Assembly: GCA_950295325.1 (NCBI GenBank)
Contig: OX485808.1
Span: forward strand, 32,508,527-32,572,526
Reading direction: 5' to 3'
DNA length: 64,000 nucleotides
Source of the DNA: Polytrichum commune
Taxonomy: Eukaryota > Streptophyta > Polytrichopsida > Polytrichales > Polytrichaceae
Under the pieces are notes generated by a model that made no database searches, was not told the DNA's origin, and saw nothing but the letters and a program-made list of their open reading frames with translations. The number at the start of each line of letters is the position of its first letter. Position 1 is the first letter of the stretch. This document shows, piece after piece, positions 26,568-37,390 of the stretch. A program made the position numbers and the translations under genes.

Positions 26568-29500
26568 TTACTCTTCTTCTGATTCCCACCCTTCTTGCCA
26601 GGCATCTTCAGATTCTGAATCTTCCACAACCTTTCTATTGACATCAATGCCTTTTTCCTCCCATGCCCGTGCTTCAATTTCTGGGTCCCAATCTGCCCAT
26701 AACACCCCTGGTGTATGTCAGTAGTATATAAACATTTGAACATCTGTCTGCACTCAAGTTTAACTTGGCTAGAGTGTGAGATGCATGCAAGCCTAACCTT
26801 TCAAGGCAAAGAACAAAAGAAAAGAACAAAAGGATAGTGTCTATGTTTGCCAACATGAGCATGAAGTATGGAGTCTCCTTGCTTTCAGACTACTGCCTCA
26901 ATAAAAAGATGGACTCCTTTTAACAGCTGTAACCAGGGCAACTTGATAGCCTATTGTTCCTCCCCTACTTTCTCAGCAAGCCCTTCAGTACCCAAGACTT
27001 TAAGATGACCAGTTGACCTGGTGACCCCCACAATGCATGTGTGTACCATAGTGGGTAACCCTAGCATGACTCCGTGAAGAATGAAACCCACACTAATTTG
27101 CAAGGTGGAGATGAGTCCCAACCAAACATTGATACCAGTCAAACATTCTATTGATACCGCTTGGGTATATATAATGAGAATCTTACATTTTTTTTTAATA
27201 ATGGTAAGGTATGAATATTTTAGGATATTACTTATTTTGACCATTCGAGTCTATATACCATACAAGAACCTTCATACCTAGGTACCTTAGTAACAATACG
27301 GTATTAGGATGGTATTGACCCAAATAGAACTCAGCATACGAGGATTCTCTCATCTTGTGAAACCCAAGTATCAATGTCTGACCGGTGTTACAATTTTGAT
27401 ACCAGTCGGATAGGTTATTGATACCATTATTGATATTGTGTATTGATACCATGCATTCACCTATATACCAGTCCAACATTGGTCCCAACCACTCAATCTA
27501 TTGGCTTGATGCTCCTCAAGGTATGAAATTCCAGCAAGCATGAGAAAGGACAGGGTGGCACGTACCAGGTGGATATATCTTCCTGACCGTGTTAACTAAT
27601 TCCCCGGGCTGCCGCTCGGCCTTCACTAAAAACTTCTGCCAATGCTTGGCAGTTGCCAGATCAACACAGATGCCTTGATCAACCATCTCATTGGTGACTC
27701 GTACCACACCATCGAAGACAAGTTCGCGAGCCACGGCTGCTCTTGAAAGAAGAGAAGTCATGATACAGTGATACAGAGCTTTATCAGGTCTTAAGCCAGT
27801 AGCCTTCATGTCGTCATAACAAGCTAAGGCTTTCTCAGGGTACGATGCAGATGCCCAGCCATGTATGAGGGTTGTGTAGGTTAAGAGATTAGGCTGCACT
27901 CCCTGCTGCTTCATCTGCTCAAGTGCATCTGTTGCTCTCTGTAATACCCCCACAACATAATAAGTCAGAGATTGGTATAAAGCCCAAAAAGAAAGAAAGA
28001 TGCCTCCAATAATGCCACCGCCATTAATTATGGTGTTGCTTCATCTTCGAGTTGGTCTGTGTCTATAGGCAATCCTGCAATGGGCATCAAGAAAATTAGA
28101 GGCTCCTGAAGACTCCTGTCTCCTCCTTTCAAAGTGAACACCCAGAACAGGCGTGGACAAGCTGGCCTATACCTACCTCCCCCAAAGGTGAGCCCCTAGG
28201 TTCTAACATGGCTGGTTGATAAATCCTGTTCACCCAGGTACCCCTACTATGATTGGGCGGACCATAGGTGAAGGGTGCACCGGAAATATTATACTACACT
28301 ATTGAGCTGTGCCAATATGTCTTCACACTACACTGAAGGCCCATGACCACACAAGATTCAATTTCAATTCTCCATGGTTTTTTCTTCGGACGAGTTTCAA
28401 GGCCCCCCACTATTCATGGTCATGGCCCTTGGCCATAGTGTAAAGTGGCCCTAAGTCCATGAGAGCGAAGCACCTGGTCCAAAATGAGACCATGAAGTGT
28501 TTTGAAAGTAAGCAAATGTTCAATAATAGGGAACTACAAAAACTCATTTGATTAACCACATATATGTTTGATCATGACCCTTCACAAGATTAGAGCAAGT
28601 TTCACATACTTGCATGTCGCCTCCCTTGCAACATGCATTGATGAAGGACGTATAAGAATGAATATCTGGTGTAAAGCCCTCTTGACGCATTTGGTGCATC
28701 ATGTCAGACGCCTCCCACATGTCCCCTCTTTGTGCCCATCTGCTCATTTTTAACACAAGTGACCACCAACACCGACCCACATCCTCAATCAGAACAACAT
28801 TCTTACAAATTATTGAACACCTTCAGACACTACAAGCTCTCTTACAACTTGCAATATCATTGATCTCATTTTTTTTAAGGGCTTAACAGCTTTATAGAAG
28901 AGATGTGAGACTGAGGTGCTTGCTCCATTCTAAATTTCCATGAGAAAGGCAACACTCTCAATGATAAAATCTCATAAAATGCATGACAATTGCCCAACAT
29001 GTATTTATGGGATAAATACATACCCATCCAGAAGTATGTTGTAGATATAGTTGTTCATTGGAACACCTGCAGCTGTCATCTCCGCAGTTACTGCAGCTGC
29101 ACTCTGCATGCGTCCTGCCTTGCAACAGGCTTTCAAAAGGGAACCATACGAGATTACATCCGCCTTCAATCCCTCTTCTTTAATACGCTTGAAATATTGA
29201 AATGCAGTTCCTATTTCTCCTACACGAGCATATCCCTCCATGAGAGTGGTGTAGCTGCGCTCATTCGGTTTAACGCCTGCCAAAACCATTTCATCAATAA
29301 TTGCTGCAGCCCTGTCCATCTGCAAACAAATAACAAGACCATAAATCAGCAACTAACCCTGCATCACAAGAATAGACACGGAGGTCTATATTTAGTGGTT
29401 TACTTGGCAGTCCACTTACCTCAAAATTCTTATGACCAAAAATCTTACATTCTTGTGTAGACGGTTGTGGTAGAGTAGAGGATGTAAACAAACTTAAGGA

Positions 29501-32500
29501 CGGCTTGTCCATGCAGCTGATCTCTAATGACCTCTATCAACCTTCAAGATGAAAGGAAACTTCATCAAGGGAAGTCAAGGAGATATGAGAAGTAACTGCA
29601 AGATAATAATGGATGGACAAACCTGGCCTGCCTGAACAAGGCCATGCATAATGACATTGTATGTCGTAGCACTTGGACAGCATCCAGCCATCTTCATGTC
29701 CCGAACTGTTTCAAGGGCCATGTGTACATCTCCAACTTTCATGAACCCATCAATAATTGTGGTATATGTCTGAAGAGTTGGTGAATGCCCTCCTTTCTGC
29801 ATGCGTGCGAGAAGCTGGACAGCTTGAGGCATCTGCTTCTGTTTGCAAAATGCATTTACTAATATGTTGTAAGTAACCACATCTGGTCTAATTCCTGCTT
29901 TCGACATGCCCTCAAAGACAGAAAATGCGTTCACAGTGTCGCCTAGCTGTACATAGCCGTCGATGATCATTGAAAAGGTCTTACGATTATGAGGTATTCC
30001 TTCAGCTTCCATTTCTTTACAGACCTCCAAAGCTTTGCTCATTTTGCCAAGCTGCACATTTCAGTTGGTAGAGGATAAGGCAAAGTAAAAAAATAGCAAA
30101 CAGACAATGTCCAAAGAAGACTAAGATCAACAAAGGTTGTCAGGATGGGTGTGTGTGCACCTTTGTATAGAGGTTAATAAGACATCCATAGCTAACAATA
30201 GTTGGACTCATGCATGTTTCCTGTCACCAAACACCAATGCCACATCAGCACATTCCAAAGATCTTCCTGTACAATCAAACTCCAAATATTTATGGACCTT
30301 CATATGTGCACTGAAACTGATGGTTAAGGTAGTTCCACTGCATATGAACAATGTAATACCATGTACAGATAAAGATAGCTACATCAACAACAAAAACTTC
30401 TTCTCTACCCAAAAGCCTAAACAGAAAGACGTAGCATTAACCACACAAGAAAGGACATTAGAAGCTTTCTATGCTGACCTTTAGTTTTTGAAATACAGCG
30501 AGGCACTGGGCTTCGTTGTGACTATGAGCATAACCATCCATCATCATGTTATAAAGACCTAGTGTGGCTTCCAGCCCTTCAGCTTCCATAGCTGCCACCA
30601 AAGTTTCTGCTCGCTCCATGTTGCCTGCTTTGCTGTCAATCCCAAACAAGAATGTTGGCATACAAACTGGGCACTGAAGGTGTACATATGAAGCATATAC
30701 GTTGTCCTTGTGAACAGTTCATACGGTTTTATCAAGTCTTGACAAAACATGAAGAAACATGAAAGAATTAGAAAATAAACTTACCAGTGAGCATTAATAA
30801 TATTGTTGTAGATGACAACACTGTGGGGCCAACGCTCACCCATTGCTCTCTGAAACCACTTTTCTGCAGCTCTTCAACATCCAACAAGTTCAAATGATTT
30901 TGTAAGTGAATAAAGCCATCAAACCCCTCCAAAGTACATAATCAAGTTTGAGAGTAGAAAGTCTGCACCTAAATGTGAGGATAGAGTCAAATTACTCCAA
31001 TTGCCACACAAAATGACCCATATGATGCAGCAACATGAAAATTCATTGTAGATACATTGGACTAGTTAATGCAATAGTACAGTGTTTTAATCATAGAAAC
31101 TGCCAACTTGTCACTTTGTGATGTTAAGTGATGTCAAGCTCCGCAGGTTTGACTCAGAAAAAGATCAAATATCATTTCGCCTTCCATACAAAAGTATCTG
31201 AAATGTCCTATTTAATAACCAAGTAAAGCTACATTCCTGCTTTAATTCAGTCTATTGCCAGCCCCACATGTAAGCTACTCACACATACAGCAACTGAATT
31301 GTTTCAAGCACATCTCTGAAATAGGTGAATTGAGTGGCACGGGAGGTAGTATCACATACTCAACATTCCCCAGTTTCGCATAACCCGAGATGATTACACT
31401 GACTGTGGCTGCATTTGGCAATATTCCCTCGGCTTCCATCTCCTCGAAACATGCTACTGCCGCCCGCATGTCATGGGCCATAGCATATGCATGTATCAAA
31501 CTGCTCCCTCCACCAATCACATATTATAAAAGGCATCCCTTTCAAGTGGCATATAATCTTGTGGCAAGTAGACTGGGAACAATTCCAGACAATGAGAATA
31601 GCATGGCAATAGAAGTAACAGACTGAGGAACAAATTGCACTTACTTGGTGTAGACATGGACATTGGCATCAATCCCTGCTGCGCACATAGTTTCAAATGC
31701 AGCCCTCGCGCTATGCTTATCGCCACGCTTCCCATAGTAGTTGACTAGCAGTGCAAAATCTCGTCGCTTAGGCTGTACAAGTAATGCCACCTTACTAGTG
31801 AGCATGAAATGTCAGCTCCAAGTCGAAAACTCTAGTATTTTGTAAATTGCTGTCTGACATGTGCACGTACTTGCTACCTTCGTTGACAAAGTCTCAAACA
31901 CTCAATACAAGGATCAGAGATAAGACTAACACAATTCGTTACCTTCTCAATTTTGTTAAAAGCAGCAACCACCATTCGCACATCACGGGGCTGATCTTCC
32001 ACCACTCGCCGAAAATCAATTGAAGCTCTCTCTCTTTCTTGATGCCACTCTGAACGAAATGACCTTTCCTGAAACAAATCAAACCCATGATACATGAGAC
32101 CCCAGTGCCTCACCCTGCCAATTTCCCTTAACTGCTGTCCTCATTCATTGTCAACAACTTCTGTGATTCTCATCTTTGAAAGAATTTGGTAGCACCCCTT
32201 CGTATCTTCAATTGGATGTATAGAAAGAGAGACGACGTATTTCCAGTGGCACTTACACCTTATCCAGGTTAACTGCTGCCTTCTTTTTGTGCATATTTTC
32301 AACAGGTTACCACTTGGCTTCTATTGGAAATGAAACAGTCGTACATAGGGAACATTTGATTCTAATGCATAAACCCCAGCTCACCCTCTTTTAAACTACA
32401 CCTGCTAGTCAACTATGTGATCGAATCACCATAGTGTACTATTTCATGCAGTGCATGTTCAAATTGAATGCAGGAGCAGAATAACGACTTGAAGAATAAT

Positions 32501-34030
32501 GAGATAGAAATGCCTGTTTGGTCATCACAGTCTTAGGATTGATTGGAAGCGAGTGTTAACAACATCTTAGAGAAACAGTGAAACTTCAAGAGGGGAACTT
32601 TGACGTTGATACTTGAACCCTAATCCCTACTTGGTCTAGCTGATACCCTGTTTTAAGCGATGCTTATTAGTGAACTAAATGATTGAGTAACCGCACGAGA
32701 AAGTGTACTTTTCCACAGAGTGCATGTCAAAATTGAATGCAGGAGCAGAATACCAAAATCAAGGACTAGGTTGTGAAGGACGTGGAAGATTAGAAATGCC
32801 TGTCATCAAAATCTTGAGTGAATTTGATCAGGGAATGCAAATGTGGGTGGTTGAGTATGTAGAATAGCGAGAGTATGTGGATACTTAAACCCTAAACCCT
32901 ACTTGGTCTAGTTGATACCCTGTTTTAAGCAACGGTTATTATTGAATTAAGTGATTGAGTACCCAAAAGAGAAAGTGTACTATTTCATGGAGTGTATTTC
33001 AATTGGAATGCGGGAGCAGAATAACAAACTCGATGACTAGGTTGTAAAGGACTTGAAGAATGATGACATAGAAATGCCTATTTGTTCATCAAAGTCTCGA
33101 ATAAAGTCGATTAGGGAATGGAAATGTGGTTGTAGAGTATGTGGAATAGCTAGCAACAGAAATCAAGAGTAGACTGGGCTTGAAAAGTTTGTCAATGTAA
33201 TGGGATAAACTGTAATGACAAGCAAACATTAATCTCATGGCATACGGAGATTCTCCAGGCATCACAGATTCTCGCAAAATCTCGCAAACGATACTATGAA
33301 AATTTCAATTGCAAAACTGAGGAAGGTATGTAAATTTAGGGCAGCTTACCGCGCCTGACTCAACCCATCGTTCACGCTCTCCACGCCGGTCGCGCTCCCA
33401 CCGTCCATCATCAAGTTTGATTCGCAGCGTCTTCCCGTGAAACTCAACCCCATCAAATTCAGCAGCCCGGACGGCCGCGCCATTGGGGTCAGGGCCACCA
33501 AAAAACAAGAAGCAGTAGCCTCTGTTTTTCTCAGGATCAGTGTGGCTACGTATGAAGATTATGTCGCGCACAGGCCCACATTGTGAGAAGAATGTCTTGA
33601 TAGGTTCCCTTTTAATATGGTAAGGCAAATTGCCAATAAAAATTTTACCTACATCTCCCTCCATGGTTTTACTTGTGTCCCTGGCATTACTAATTCGACG
33701 CCCCTGCAATTTCCCATTCAAAGACTCCACATCCACATGGAGAGTAGTGCCAGCTGCTCTAAACCCTGCAAAACCCTCACCATTGCGCTGTTCTTCAACC
33801 AAAACTTTTGTTCCCTTCCTACCACCACCACCACTATCTGATTCATTGTCTGCAGCGTAACCTAATTCCCGGACCGCCATCGCCAATTGCCATGGCTGCT
33901 GCTTCAACCTTTCCAAACACACCCGGGTGCCAATTTTCACAGGATTCGAAAATGGAATGGAATGCGGCAGACTAGAAAACGGATGCCATACTGTACATGA
34001 AGAAGTTGTTAATTGCACCACGGTCTGCAT
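26568..34030 (-). CDS. PPR4: PPR4: RRM plus pentatricopeptide-repeat protein, chloroplast rps12 trans-splicing factor
   Basis: Twelve exons, high to low: 34030-33350, 32068-31943, 31772-31645, 31500-31360, 30871-30785, 30632-30479, 30220-30161, 30051-29623, 29319-29024, 28739-28610, 27938-27566, 26692-26568. They total 909 aa with closed phases. Residues 1-45 are Ser/Thr-rich and look like a transit peptide. The RRM is at 129-206 (RNP2 IFIGNL at 130, RNP1 NRGYCFLFF at 169). From about 255 to 850 runs a PPR array aligning repeat by repeat with Arabidopsis At5g04810, for example SYGCLINLYTK, ACCKAGRMQSA and HTYTSFINACCKAGD-like blocks. The C-terminus is IYPPDWDPE followed by an acidic Glu/Asp/Ser tail, also as in PPR4. 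PPR4 binds and promotes trans-splicing of chloroplast rps12 intron 1. Exon 7 (60 bp) and the last exon are too short for simple frame searches and were found by homology. Confidence 0.95.
27115..27490. mobile_element. Possible insertion in PPR4 intron 11
   Basis: The nine bases GTCCCAACC occur at both edges (27115-27123 and 27482-27490) of an AT-rich block containing several GATACCAGTC or TTGATACC motifs. A 9-bp duplication would fit a Mutator-like element, but inverted termini are not clear. Confidence 0.35.
28317..28451. mobile_element. Short Harbinger-like MITE in PPR4 intron 10
   Basis: The left side has CTTCACACTACACTGAAGGCCCATGACC and the right side GGTCATGGCCCTTGGCCATAGTGTAAAGTGGCCC with TAA after it. 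These are the tips of the 871-1448 family with nearly all of the inside lost. The left tip is worn. Confidence 0.55.
32395..33150. repeat. Three ~270-bp tandem repeats in PPR4 intron 1
   Basis: GGAGCAGAATA occurs at 32473, 32742 and 33013, spacing 269 and 271 bp. Each unit also has GAGAAAGTGTACT or a variant, TTGAATGCAGGAGCAG, TAGAAATGCCT and, between units, CCCTACTTGGTCTAG and TGATACCCTGTTTTAAGC. The third unit is the most diverged. It lies wholly in the 1.28-kb first intron. Confidence 0.75.
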
Positions 34031-34560
34031 GGTGCCAGAGATGAATGAATTGTTAATGACAATTCTTAAACCCTAATTCTCTCACCACCTCCCCAATCGA
34101 GCCTCTCCCTCTCTCTTCCTGTGCGGTGACTCCCGCAGCTTAATCATTTCCGTTTCCCTCGCCCGCAACGTTCTTCAATTTCTTTCACAAACAGGATTTT
34201 CATTCCACAGCCAGGTTGTTGAAAGTCCAGCTCTCTAAACTCAACCCACTGCTGCGAATTCTTCACCAAAACTCTCCAAATCTGTGTCGAAGCTCGCCAG
34301 ATTTGCCCATTTTTTCTCTTTGTGCCCTGAGTGCATCCAATCACTTCTCAATTCCTGGTTCTCGTCTCCAGTGGGATGCCATTGAGCGCAATCTAGTGAA
34401 ACTTATCCGTCGATTCCTGAAGAATGTGCATCGTCTCATCCACAAGCCGGATCGCCTTTGTGGTGGGTGCCCACTAATGTTAACTTGGATGGATGAAGAT
34501 GAGGATGGATGATGTGGATCATTGAAGTCTTGGCGTGGATGTAGAGGGAAAATAACGGGC
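34031..34560 (-). promoter_or_regulatory. Presumed 5' leader and promoter of PPR4
   Basis: The DNA directly above the PPR4 ATG is GC-richer and pyrimidine-rich on the plus strand, as in plant leaders. Overlapping frames on both strands have no recognised domain. No start site could be fixed. Confidence 0.35.
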
Positions 34561-34621
34561 CCTGCAAGGGCCCCTTCATATGGCCCGGTATACGAAGGGC
34601 ACAACGTGGTTACTCTTCTTT

Positions 34622-34850
34622 ATTGGACACCTCTATTTGAGTGGTATATGGCACGGCTTGTTAAGTACTTGTAGTTAAGAACGGGCAACAACAGAAAGAA
34701 GAAAAAAAACCATATCTTACGGTAACTTTAGACTATGTGCTAAGTATATATATATTAATATAGGTCCAATAATGAACATAATTGGGAGGGCTTATGAGAT
34801 CACTTAAAGGGAAGGATAATATTCATTCTGACCTCTTATTACTTTGCCAC
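34622..34850 (+). repeat. Dispersed repeat family R1, copy 3
   Basis: Shared blocks in order: ATTGGACACCTCTATTTGAG, TTGTAGTTAAGAACGGGCA, TTTAGACTATGTGCT, AACATAATTGGGAGGG, TCTGACCTCTTA. It lies about 0.6 kb upstream of PPR4. Confidence 0.55.
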
Positions 34851-35834
34851 CAAACCTTGACATTGATCCCGACTCAAAAAATTAGTCATTCTAGTTTTTG
34901 AAATCCATCTTTAATCCCAAAGTAATTGGAGGGGAGCCCATAGTCAAAAATAGAGTATTGGGGAAAAGCAAATGTAGAGTTCAAGGGAACAAAGAAATTG
35001 TGACTCCAGCCGCATGAATGGCAAAAGAATGTGCTAGTTTGTACATCCCTAACGTGAACTTGACTTTTTTTCCTATGTTTTTTTTAGGTCTTGCAAATAT
35101 GTTGCAAAGACACAGTATTTGCTTTATGAACAACACACTTCGTGCGCTCGCTCCTTGTGGATTGGATGTTATACTGCTTCGTCTTAATTATTGTTTAACT
35201 ATTTTTTTAAGCACGGCAACTAATAAGCTTTGGAGGAAATTGAACCATGTATTTATCAACTTATAAGGATCAAACCTTCATTTTTAAAAGGAATTCCAAT
35301 GTTGCCTCCTAGTAAAATTTCAAGGGATTGTTAAATTGACCACATAGTTTGTTAAAACGACCACAAAGGCATGTCATGCAATCATGTGACCTCTCAAATT
35401 TTGTCTTTTGATCACACACTTGAAGAGGAGCAAGGTATTAACTTTGCTTCCTCTTTCTTTACATTTTAGCTTACCCCTATAATTGTTCACATGTTGACAT
35501 GTCATGTGAATGCATGACACATCTATATGAGTGTTTTAACCAGTGTGCGGTTGATTTAACAATCCCCAAATTTGTTCAAATGGTGTAAGTGCTGCAAAAT
35601 TGGTTCCATAAATTGGCAAATTGGCCCCCACACGGTGGTAGGGTTCTTTGCTATGCATGCCATTCTCCTTCCCTCTCTTGAGGGCACCAAAAAAACATGA
35701 AGTGCTTGCAATCCTACAATCTCAAAAGCTTTGCTCAAGGTAGGCAACATCTAACATTGCCCCTTACACACCCAAAAATGATGACACCTAAAATCGGAAC
35801 AGGCACATGGGAGTGGACTCTTCATTGGAAATCT

Positions 35835-36215
35835 AAGGGCCACTTCACACCAGAGCCCTACATTGGGTGCCCATACCCACCTATGCCCATGGGTTTTGGG
35901 TGGGCATGGGTGCAATATTTTTGTTCATGGGTGGGCATGGGTGGGCATGACTGTGATATTATTGTTCATGGGTGGGCATGGGTTTGATATTATAATGGGT
36001 GGGCATGGATGGGCATGGGTGGGGCACAATTACACAATCATACAAGACACATTACACAATTACACAATACACATTACTAAATTTTTGAATACATGGGTGG
36101 GCATGGGTGGGCACATGTCATGCTACGTGTGGGCATGGGTGCGCACATGTCATGCTATGGGTGGGCATAGGTCACTGCTGATGGGTATGGTTTGGGTATG
36201 GGTGCAATTAAAAAG
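35835..36215 (+). repeat. TGGGTGGGCATGGG minisatellite with inverted start
   Basis: After a Harbinger-type tip (AAGGGCCACTTCACAC at about 35838) the sequence carries some ten copies of GGGTGGGCATGGG or close variants, spaced by short AT-rich inserts. The first copies are inverted (GCCCATACCCACC). The reading frame through it gives a Gly/Trp/His-rich open frame that is a repeat artefact. Confidence 0.7.
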
Positions 36216-36227
36216 GAAAATGTTGGG

Positions 36228-36712
36228 CTCTGCTTCACACACAAGACTGAAGGACCGCGACCATTGCAATCTAAGAGCTCTCATTGGTTGCAAGTGCGGA
36301 GACTGCCCAAGTTCACTTCACACACGAAGGTGAAGGCCTAAAGGCCCAAAGAAGACTTCATGGATGAAAAGTCTACATGGAGTCCTACATGGCAAACTAT
36401 GGATAAGGTTTCATGGTCTCCCAAAAAATTTGTCAGGCCCACCTCCAAGACATGGGCCTGACGCAAATTTCAAGAGAGCATGATTTTTTTTAATATTTTT
36501 TCCAACAAGCAAATTTTAGGACAAATTGCAGGGCAGATTCCAAAACAAATTCCAAAATAGATTCCTAGATAAACAAACACCATCAAGTAATTCTGAGTAA
36601 TTCTGTTAAATTGATAGAGTTTGAGACATATTATATTAGACCAAATCCTCCCCTCTTTTTTCGACAACAGAATATGTAATGGTCCCACAACATGGTCCAT
36701 TCTCACTTCATG
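36228..36712 (+). mobile_element. Harbinger-like MITE, 3'-truncated
   Basis: It follows 871-1325 block by block: TTCACACACAAGACTGAAGG, GTGAAGGCCTAAAGGCCCAA, GATGAAAAGTCTACATGGAG, GACATATTATATTAGACC and GGTCCATTCTCACTTCA. The right third, including the GTGTGAAGTGGCCC tip, is missing. Confidence 0.7.
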
Positions 36713-37181
36713 CCTCAGCTTTCACCTGTCATGAAATATTGCTGGAGGCTCAGTACTTAGGATCCCCATGACATTGGGAGACAGAGAAAGAATTCAATGC
36801 ATTGGCACAACATCAGTTGTGTAAACATCTGTGTGAAGCTGGCAGAGGCTGTCATTCAAGGATGACAAGTGAAGAGCCTATGTTGCAACTTTAGTTGCAA
36901 ACAACCTTACCTAATATTTCTCCTAAGCGCACAAAGGTGAGCCATCCTCATCCATGAGTCTCTTCTCATCCTAATTTGAACCTTTGTAGCTCAAAACTGG
37001 GCTATCTTGTTTTAAGATCATACATCACCTGTGAAAGAGTTTTTCAAAGACTATCATATACTTTACCCCACACTTTGGACCTGAATATTACAAAGGGGTA
37101 TTCATAACTCGCTTGCTTTGAAGAATGGTGCTGAGATGTTTTGAAAGCTCCATTGTCGTCTAAAAATGAGCTCACTTGAAG

Positions 37182-37352
37182 CTACAGATACTGAAGTACA
37201 AGGTCTGCACTTGCATGGTACCTGCAAATGACCGGGATCACATTAGTTTGGGAGACTCGCACACCACCCAAAGAAATAACAAGGGAGACGGTGAGACAAC
37301 TGCTAAGAAACCCATTTCAAGACAATGTATAGGATGATACAACTAACTTAAC

Positions 37353-37390
<38 letters not shown>

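Larger units (their letters stand above)
34561..37181. other. Intergenic between PPR4 and the kinesin-tail-like gene
   Basis: Contains the R1 repeat copy, a minisatellite and a Harbinger-like fragment, each listed separately. The segment 34.85-35.85 kb shows nothing identifiable. The segment 36.72-37.18 kb is probably the 3' untranslated region of the minus-strand gene ending at 37182. Confidence 0.4.

Noticed and set aside
27516-27565. PPR4 ending in the frame after IYPP (Gly-Thr-Cys-His...)
   Set aside because: GTACGT is a strong donor and the exon at 26692-26568 gives PPDW plus the acidic tail typical of PPR4.
35863-36333. 156-codon Gly/Trp/His-rich open frame
   Set aside because: Produced by the GGGTGGGCATGGG minisatellite; repeats without stops in that frame explain it.
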